Below, piece after piece: positions 42,551 to 47,756 of a stretch of 47,756 nt of DNA (positions within the stretch are counted from its first letter, which is position 1; each line of letters begins with the position of its first letter). The stretch comes from an uncultured Phascolarctobacterium sp. (lineage in GTDB: Bacteria; Bacillota; Negativicutes; Acidaminococcales; Acidaminococcaceae): positions 1-47,756 of the forward strand of contig CANREP010000015.1 of the NCBI GenBank assembly GCA_947629685.1. Reading direction: 5' to 3'. The position numbers and the translations under genes are program-made. A model generated the notes under the pieces. That model was not told the DNA's origin and ran no database searches. It saw nothing but the letters and a program-made list of their open reading frames with translations.

Positions 42551-42712
42551 CTATTTTCCTTGAGTTTCGGTGTTTTCGGCTTCTTTTTCTGCAGCTAAAG
42601 CTTCAGCAACAGCAGTGCCAGGAACGGTTGTGCTGCGAATACACTCCACATTAGAGCACAAGCCGTTTTCCAGCATTTTATGACCACACAAAAAACATCT
42701 TTTTGCCAGCAT
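42551..42712 (-). CDS. Small phage zinc-ribbon protein
   Basis: A 53-residue product whose ATG overlaps the stop codon of the preceding phage gene (TAATG), so translation is probably coupled. Residues 6-24 (CFLCGHKMLENGLCSNVEC) form a Cys-x2-Cys...Cys-x4-Cys knuckle that likely binds zinc. The rest is Ala/Glu-rich. No function recognised. It ends just after the 3' side of the convergent integrase gene. Confidence 0.7.
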   Translation of the reverse strand: MLAKRCFLCGHKMLENGLCSNVECIRSTTVPGTAVAEALAAEKEAENTETQGK

Positions 42713-43203
42713 TACAATTCACTCCTTTTTTGTTCGTATTCAGACTTTAAAACAGCCTTTTCAGCAACTAATTCTGTCTGTAATTCAGTATCGCCCTCAG
42801 CAGCAGCAATCAATATTGCATTGTTAACTTCGCTGATTTTTGCAGCGTATTCAGCATCAAGCGCTGCCAATTTTTCTTCAGCTGTGGGAACGTGCGGCGG
42901 TTTAGGAATGTATTCTCCGGTTTCCGGGTCGCGGATGAATGGCCCATCACCTACATTACCGACCAGCATCTGATATTGTTCATAAGTGACTTCTTCGTAT
43001 TCAGAACCAAGTTCCGGGTCGAACATTTCTTTCTGATCCACAACAATCGGCTCTTCCTGCCCTTCTTCTAACGGAGCATAAACAGGAATATATTTAATAT
43101 TAAGATTAGCACCTTCAATATAGGCACCGCCGAAGCTACCATCGGCTTCGAACTTTACAAATATACGGCTCTCGGCCGCAGATTTTGCAGGAGTATCATT
43201 CAT
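42712..43203 (-). CDS. Phage tail-associated protein (tail-fibre assembly type)
   Basis: A 163-residue protein. The N-terminal half is beta-rich and acidic (IFVKFEADGSFGGAYIEGANLN), the middle has DPETGEYIPKPPHVPTAEEKLAALDAEYAAKI, and the C-terminus is a helical coiled coil. This arrangement of a small domain, an RDPETGEYIPKP-like linker and a terminal helix is common downstream of tail fibre genes, but I cannot assign a precise family. The ATG at 43203 has AAAGGATG six bases upstream. Confidence 0.65.
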   Translation of the reverse strand: MNDTPAKSAAESRIFVKFEADGSFGGAYIEGANLNIKYIPVYAPLEEGQEEPIVVDQKEMFDPELGSEYEEVTYEQYQMLVGNVGDGPFIRDPETGEYIPKPPHVPTAEEKLAALDAEYAAKISEVNNAILIAAAEGDTELQTELVAEKAVLKSEYEQKRSEL

Positions 43204-43212
43204 CTTTGTCAT

Positions 43213-43325
43213 CCTTTCTTTTCAACAATTCCAATACCGATGTTAATCCATGGTGTAGCTGTAAATGTTATTGGGAAATTGGTACTTGTAGTATAATTGC
43301 TGGGCTGTGGAGCAGTTCCCCATTG
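43213..43325 (-). pseudogene. Orphan tail-fibre C-terminal fragment, in frame after the fibre stop codon
   Basis: Translation continued past the TAA at 43326-43328 gives QWGTAPQPSNYTTSTNFPIT and, further on, FTATPWINIGIG before a TGA. This 38-residue piece resembles the QWG...CPIAF segment of the upstream tail fibre's own C-terminal domain. It has no start of its own. It is a remnant of an alternative fibre tip. Confidence 0.7.
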
Positions 43326-43326
43326 T
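43316..43326. repeat. Right-hand member in reading order of an 11-bp direct repeat flanking a fibre cassette
   Basis: TTCCCCATTGT, identical to 43565-43575. The two copies are 249 bases (83 codons) apart and both encode the CAA-TGG-GGA of a QWG motif in the same frame. Confidence 0.75.
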
Positions 43327-44222
43327 TACCTGAAAACTCCAAACCAGGCAAAACTATCCGCAGCGACCGGCGCAGAATTAACAATGTAACGAATTGTAGT
43401 AGTTGTTGACGCCAGTATATTCCAAGAGGCATATGTATACCCAATACTTGCATTTCCATCTGTTTTTTCATATAAAACATCCGTGCAGACAGCGCATAGA
43501 CATGAATTAAATGCAATAGGGCATTTTACATCTGCATAATATTGGCTTACTGGCCATACAAAATTTCCCCATTGTAGAATTAAGCCGATATCCCATTTCA
43601 CATACCCGTTTTGTGCAAGATTATAAGCAACAATCTTACCTTGACTGGATATAGCAGCAATAGCATTTGCAACAAACGCAGTAGTAGCAATCTGAGTATT
43701 CTTCGTACCTGCAGTCGCCGTAGGTGCTTTCGGCACGCCGGTAAAAGTAGGGTTGGCAATATTGGCTTTCAAGGCAAGGTTTGCCGCTGTTGCATAATAA
43801 CTCGGCAACTGCCCGCCAAGTTTATTTGCATTTGCTGCCGTGTCCGCAGTACCACCGTCAGCAGGCAAAGCCGACGGTGCTATTTCAACCATTTTGTAAG
43901 TTACACTGCCATCCGTCGTGCTGCCACCAACGACAGTGTTCCATGTTGGCTCATTTGCCCCGGTTGTACCTGCCGTTGTAACAATCGCCTGCATGTTCTG
44001 CGGCATACCAGGCGACCAAACAATCTGATTAAGCGCATATTTTTTTTGCGGCTGCCATAAAATTTGTACAAAACATTTTAAGACATCGCTGTTATTGCGC
44101 ATAAATTCCTGTATCATTGCCATTGTGGTTGCGCCCTGCTGCGCAACGCCACCGGCCTGACCATAAACAAATAAATCGTCCGTTGCTTCAATAAATTTTG
44201 GAATTTCTATTGCCTGCGGCAT
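43326..44222 (-). CDS. Phage tail fibre protein with gp53-like C-terminal domain
   Basis: A 298-residue fibre. The N-terminus MPQAIEIPKFIEATDDLFVY links to the tail. The middle has a collar-type repeat PTFTGVPKAPTATAGTKNTQIATTAFVANAI, seen in many fibres. The C-terminal domain begins GYVKWDIGLILQWGNF and ends DSFAWFGVFR, matching the gp53-like putative receptor-binding tip. It starts one base after the tail tip gene's stop codon. The last 83 codons lie between 11-bp direct repeats, which suggests a recently exchanged tip. Confidence 0.85.
   Translation of the reverse strand: MPQAIEIPKFIEATDDLFVYGQAGGVAQQGATTMAMIQEFMRNNSDVLKCFVQILWQPQKKYALNQIVWSPGMPQNMQAIVTTAGTTGANEPTWNTVVGGSTTDGSVTYKMVEIAPSALPADGGTADTAANANKLGGQLPSYYATAANLALKANIANPTFTGVPKAPTATAGTKNTQIATTAFVANAIAAISSQGKIVAYNLAQNGYVKWDIGLILQWGNFVWPVSQYYADVKCPIAFNSCLCAVCTDVLYEKTDGNASIGYTYASWNILASTTTTIRYIVNSAPVAADSFAWFGVFR
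43565..43575. repeat. Internal member of the 11-bp direct repeat in the tail-fibre gene
   Basis: TTCCCCATTGT inside the tail-fibre gene, at the QWG of its C-terminal domain. It pairs with the copy at 43316-43326. Confidence 0.75.
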
Positions 44223-44223
44223 T

Positions 44224-47200
44224 TTAAATCACTTCCTTTACAAATCCCTGCCATGTCACGTCCACCGTGGCCGTAACAGCATTGCCGTTAATATCAAGTA
44301 TTTGTATTCTGCAAGGATTACGGCTAATTACCGCACCCCTGCTTATACCTGCTTCTGCCGTTGTATCTTGAATGGCGTCAATTCTTACCGCCGTTGTGTA
44401 ATAATTCGGAGTAACTACCGGCAGTTCTATGCCCGTTGCCGGTACCGTAATATTTTCAAAGTGTTCTTCCCTGTCCGGCACGTCTATAATCGCCATAAGG
44501 CTTTTTAAAAGCGTTTCTTCTTCAACGTTATCCGGAGCACGGAAGCGTACCTGTATTATGTCACCTGCTTTGACGTTTACTTTGCATGTATACGGTTTGA
44601 ACAGGTTAGCTTCGTCCGGCCACATTGCCCAGTTTTCAGCATCCCAAAATACAGTATCCTCTGTTCCATCCCAAAACGGTTGTGTTCCGGTAATACGGTA
44701 TTCCACCGCCGCCGGTCCTTCGATTTCATATCTAAGCCAAAACTGGCCGCTGGCAAGCGCTTTGAACTGCATGTTTAAATAAAAAGCACTGTAACGTTCA
44801 TACCAAAAAGCATAATCCGGCTGTACCCAAATATGGCTATTGGCACTGGACCAGAAATAACTATTTTGCGGAGCATGGATATAATTATCCGTATAATACT
44901 GCTCGCCATTGGTAACAGCATGTTCCCAGTTATTTACTGTAAAGTCATTTTTGTAAAGAACGTTATCTTCAAGTGGGTCGCCGAGATTAAGAATTGTATA
45001 AGCAATGTGCTCACTCTCCTGCCCAGCGTTATCCACGGCTTTAATCATAACTGTATGCGAGCCCTGCCTGAGCGCTTTCGTTTCAAACGGCTGCTGGGTA
45101 ATAAGCCCACTGTGCAGTTCATAAGCAACATTCCAGTTAAGGCTGTTGCCTTGCAGGTATTTAATTTTAAAACCTGCAATATCATCAGGGTTTGGATATT
45201 CAAACTGCCACCAAAAACGTCTTGTTTCCGCAGCGCCCTCGCCTACGACTTCGACATTAATAACACTTACATCAGGCGGCAAAACATCTTCACCGGCGGC
45301 AATCGGCCCAATAATAACACCGCTTGACTGCCGCATTTGATAAACGGTAATTACCCGAACCATATATTCGGTAAACGGCTGCGTGTCAAGTTCACAGTCA
45401 AAACCATAAACCGTACCGGCAATAGTCCATGAAGAACCATAATTTGTCGAAAGCTGCACACTGAAATAATCTGCAAGCGCACCTTCCGGCAGGCTCCATG
45501 AAACGAACATTTTGCAACGCAGCGTGCCCTGCTTATCTTTATAAGCAACCTGATTTGCCTGCAAATTAATAACATTCTGCACGTCCGTCGCTTCGTCGAA
45601 GCTATAATCCGGCATCGGTATGTCGTAGTTTTCTTCAAAAACAGCGGCGTTATACTCAATGGCTTCTATCTTGCGGGTGTAGTCATCGGCTCGCGTTATG
45701 CTTGTAACCGTAAAAGGTTTACTGGTCGCGTTGCGCGGGCCTAACGCAAAAATGTCGTTTTTCTGCGGCAAATCACTTTCATCAAAACCGGTAACTTCAA
45801 TCAACAACATATCGCCGCTGGTGGTAATATTCGTTACCTCAATCGTATGAATTACATCATTTTGGCTTCGGTATTGGAATGAATATTCATCCGTCCATTC
45901 GCGCCCATCCGGGTCTATCGGAACCGTTACCGCATACAATCCGTTTACTTCGTAAATCCTTCCGGAGTAACTCCACTGCGGCACATCATGCGCAACAAGT
46001 ATTACATCTCCAACCATGCAGCTGATAGCGTCAATCTGCGCCGTAAAGCTTACGCTGCGTTTTAACAGTGCATTGCAATACAGCTGATACTTTGCTTCGC
46101 GATAAGCCTGGTTATAATCGGTAATACCGTCCATGCTTATTTGCGTCGGGTTATTTACGATTTCCGTTTTATCGTAATCGGGCCCATAAGCAACAATGGT
46201 ATCGCGGGTATAATCCTTGTCCCTGTTGTTAAATGTAAGTTCCACGCAGTCGGCACGGTCTTTTAACGCCAGGTAGGTTTCCGTAAAGCTGCCGCTTACA
46301 ATATTGCCCATGGTAAACATCTGCACCGGCTCCTGCACATGGTCCCAAATACAGCCAAAGCGCGTGCCGAATTGCAAAACTTTGCCGCGTCCTACCGGCG
46401 CAATGTCGGTGTTTACCTTGTTCCAGTATTCGCCAGTAGTTGCAATCTCGATGTTAATATGCAGGTCCATATCGTCGCAGTACGCCGCCCATTCAGCAAA
46501 GCGGTCATACATGATAAGTTCAGCCGGAGCGCCGTTAACAACAATCTTTTGCGTACCGTCGCGCGGGTCGTCCAAAAGGCGGGCAAGGTGCGTAAAATCA
46601 TACGCGGCCCACGCCGGGTTTGTTGCGTCCTTTTCTTCATAGCCTGGCAGGTTCGGATTATAAACCAAAACCGTGCTGCGCGTTTTTAAAAAGGTCAGTG
46701 TCGGCGTGTTTCCGGAAAGCTGATTGCTGGCCAGTGCTTTTAAACCGATAAGCGCTTTGTTGGGGTAGATAAAATCATCATAAATAATGGCAGATAAGCC
46801 GCTCCAATAACAGCGCACCCCGTCACGCGTGCTATTAGTTGCTGCACTGCGTGCATTAGCTTTCACTCGTACCTGGTATTCTCCGGCAGGTATGTTGTCA
46901 AAGCGGAACTGCCGCCGCACTGCTGTTGTTTGCGCAGCACTTATTCGGCTATCGTTAACAACGTTAATGCTAATCTGCGTACCGCTGCCGAGATTACGCA
47001 GGAGCGCCTTATCCGGAAAATTAAACGGGCCGCAATTTACGCCGCCGCTGCCTTCGATACTTGCACGGCTCCCGCCCATAAGTCCACTTAAGCCTGTTGT
47101 TTTTTGCACAGGCGCCCAAACACGCACTTGCCACTGATATTCCGGGTCTTCGTCACTGCCGCTAACATCATAACGTCCTATTTTTACCGTCCAGCTTCCG

Positions 47201-47756
47201 AGCGCCGCATCGGTGTTAATAAGCGTTGCATTTGCCTGGTTTGATTTTGCATAAGGCGTTGATGATACAAGGGTCTGCCATCCGTCATCATCCCCTTGCC
47301 CTTCTACTTTAAGCCGGTACTGTGCGGTAATTTGCACCCATGCTGTACTCAGGCTTCCGTCATCGTTTGCATGGTATAGGCCTTGTGTAAATTCAATGTC
47401 AATAATCAAGCCTTCGGCACTATTACCTGCAACTTCGTCAAGGCGCCATTCGTCATCTAAAATCTCATAGCCCAACTGTTTTGTTTCGATAGTGTCATTA
47501 AAGTTGCTGATGATTTCCTGGTTATTTGTACCGGGCCGGATTTCCACCGATACATCTTTGTAATTTTCGATAGGATTATCATTAAGCCGTATATCTTCAA
47601 TTTCAAGCGGGCCTTCGCCGGCGCAAACAAGCCAGTTAAGTACCTGGTCATTTTCATTGTTGCTTACATACTTTGCAATCGACTGTCCGCCGGATTTTAC
47701 TGTGCCGTAGGTTAAGGCAATAGCATTGCCCTGCCCTTCCATTGTTGTTACTCCGT
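44224..47756 (-). CDS. Phage tail tip protein J, 5' end outside the window (partial)
   Basis: At least 1176 residues of a large tail tip/host-specificity protein; the frame is open to the right edge, so the Met at 47742 is probably internal. NDQVLNWLVCAGEGPLEIEDIRLNDNPIENYKDVSVEIRPGTNNQEI is the J-like core pattern. The central region (about 480-720) resembles the tail-protein hub fold (GKVLQFGTRFGC, YTRDTIVAYGPDYD). Two fibronectin-type-III-like units follow at about 775-960 (WSLPEGALADYFSVQLSTNYG, DIAGFKIKYLQG). The C-terminal 200 residues look like a carbohydrate-binding beta domain. It is the first visible gene of the late operon. Confidence 0.85.
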   Translation of the reverse strand, partial: GVTTMEGQGNAIALTYGTVKSGGQSIAKYVSNNENDQVLNWLVCAGEGPLEIEDIRLNDNPIENYKDVSVEIRPGTNNQEIISNFNDTIETKQLGYEILDDEWRLDEVAGNSAEGLIIDIEFTQGLYHANDDGSLSTAWVQITAQYRLKVEGQGDDDGWQTLVSSTPYAKSNQANATLINTDAALGSWTVKIGRYDVSGSDEDPEYQWQVRVWAPVQKTTGLSGLMGGSRASIEGSGGVNCGPFNFPDKALLRNLGSGTQISINVVNDSRISAAQTTAVRRQFRFDNIPAGEYQVRVKANARSAATNSTRDGVRCYWSGLSAIIYDDFIYPNKALIGLKALASNQLSGNTPTLTFLKTRSTVLVYNPNLPGYEEKDATNPAWAAYDFTHLARLLDDPRDGTQKIVVNGAPAELIMYDRFAEWAAYCDDMDLHINIEIATTGEYWNKVNTDIAPVGRGKVLQFGTRFGCIWDHVQEPVQMFTMGNIVSGSFTETYLALKDRADCVELTFNNRDKDYTRDTIVAYGPDYDKTEIVNNPTQISMDGITDYNQAYREAKYQLYCNALLKRSVSFTAQIDAISCMVGDVILVAHDVPQWSYSGRIYEVNGLYAVTVPIDPDGREWTDEYSFQYRSQNDVIHTIEVTNITTSGDMLLIEVTGFDESDLPQKNDIFALGPRNATSKPFTVTSITRADDYTRKIEAIEYNAAVFEENYDIPMPDYSFDEATDVQNVINLQANQVAYKDKQGTLRCKMFVSWSLPEGALADYFSVQLSTNYGSSWTIAGTVYGFDCELDTQPFTEYMVRVITVYQMRQSSGVIIGPIAAGEDVLPPDVSVINVEVVGEGAAETRRFWWQFEYPNPDDIAGFKIKYLQGNSLNWNVAYELHSGLITQQPFETKALRQGSHTVMIKAVDNAGQESEHIAYTILNLGDPLEDNVLYKNDFTVNNWEHAVTNGEQYYTDNYIHAPQNSYFWSSANSHIWVQPDYAFWYERYSAFYLNMQFKALASGQFWLRYEIEGPAAVEYRITGTQPFWDGTEDTVFWDAENWAMWPDEANLFKPYTCKVNVKAGDIIQVRFRAPDNVEEETLLKSLMAIIDVPDREEHFENITVPATGIELPVVTPNYYTTAVRIDAIQDTTAEAGISRGAVISRNPCRIQILDINGNAVTATVDVTWQGFVKEVI

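Noticed and set aside
43213-43328. Programmed read-through of the tail-fibre stop codon
   Set aside because: The fibre's own end (FAWFGVFR) is already a natural domain end and the extension begins in the middle of a domain, so a recombination remnant is more likely.
43213-44222. A diversity-generating retroelement or invertible shufflon at the tail fibre
   Set aside because: No reverse transcriptase, no adenine-biased repeat pair and no invertase gene are in the window. The repeats are direct, not inverted, so deletion or exchange fits better.

Overview
The window comes from a diderm Firmicute of the Negativicutes. The best guess is the Acidaminococcaceae, near Phascolarctobacterium, but this is inferred from gene content and not tested by phylogeny. 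The reasons are a Firmicutes-type gene set (mutS2, a SpoIID-like protein, zapA beside mutS2 and a U32 protein, a TGS-domain nucleoside kinase) combined with outer-membrane-type features (an RND pump, tripartite tricarboxylate transporter genes, phage spanin candidates). About 38.6 kb of host chromosome is followed by about 9 kb of prophage that runs off the right edge.

Host part, left to right. Positions 1-2890 (minus) hold pyrH-frr-small PASTA-like gene-ferredoxin, a terminator, then uppS-cdsA; cdsA is cut by the left edge. Positions 3090-5063 hold a two-gene tctBA transporter unit with its own promoter and no tctC. Positions 5217-14440 are one long minus-strand operon, ruvC-ruvA-ruvB-queH-spoIID-like-queA-tgt-yajC-5-FTHF cyclo-ligase-secD-secF, which joins Holliday-junction processing, queuosine tRNA modification and protein export. 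yebC and the rmuC/small membrane protein pair follow. Divergent from rmuC is a tetR-adaptor-RND pump operon on the plus strand, with a palindromic operator candidate. Then come an Asp/Glu racemase-family gene, a YbaK-type deacylase gene, a full-length P1B-type ATPase gene that has lost its catalytic residues, a lipoprotein metallophosphoesterase, a TGS/uridine-kinase-like protein, an aminotransferase, and the operon gltX-chagasin-domain protein-zapA-U32/RlhA-like-mutS2. A DEAD-box helicase gene closes the host part.

Prophage part. The late genes read right to left: tail tip protein J (cut by the right edge), tail fibre, a tail-associated protein, a zinc-ribbon mini-gene, an XhlA-like protein, a holin candidate, an amidase endolysin, a 350-base gene-free stretch full of palindromes and 11-bp tandem repeats, a 27-residue membrane peptide, and a pair of secreted or membrane proteins encoded in two frames of the same DNA from start codons that overlap by one base. 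A small sigma-region-4-like gene ends the phage side. A tyrosine integrase is inserted in the opposite direction inside this late module.

The most notable observations are: (1) the dual-frame spanin-like cassette at 39107-39625; (2) the tail-fibre C-terminal cassette flanked by in-frame 11-bp direct repeats, with an orphan alternative C-terminus just after the stop codon; (3) an expressed-looking but catalytically dead P-type ATPase; (4) a SpoIID homologue without its catalytic residues; (5) the palindrome/iteron array at 39.8-40.15 kb.
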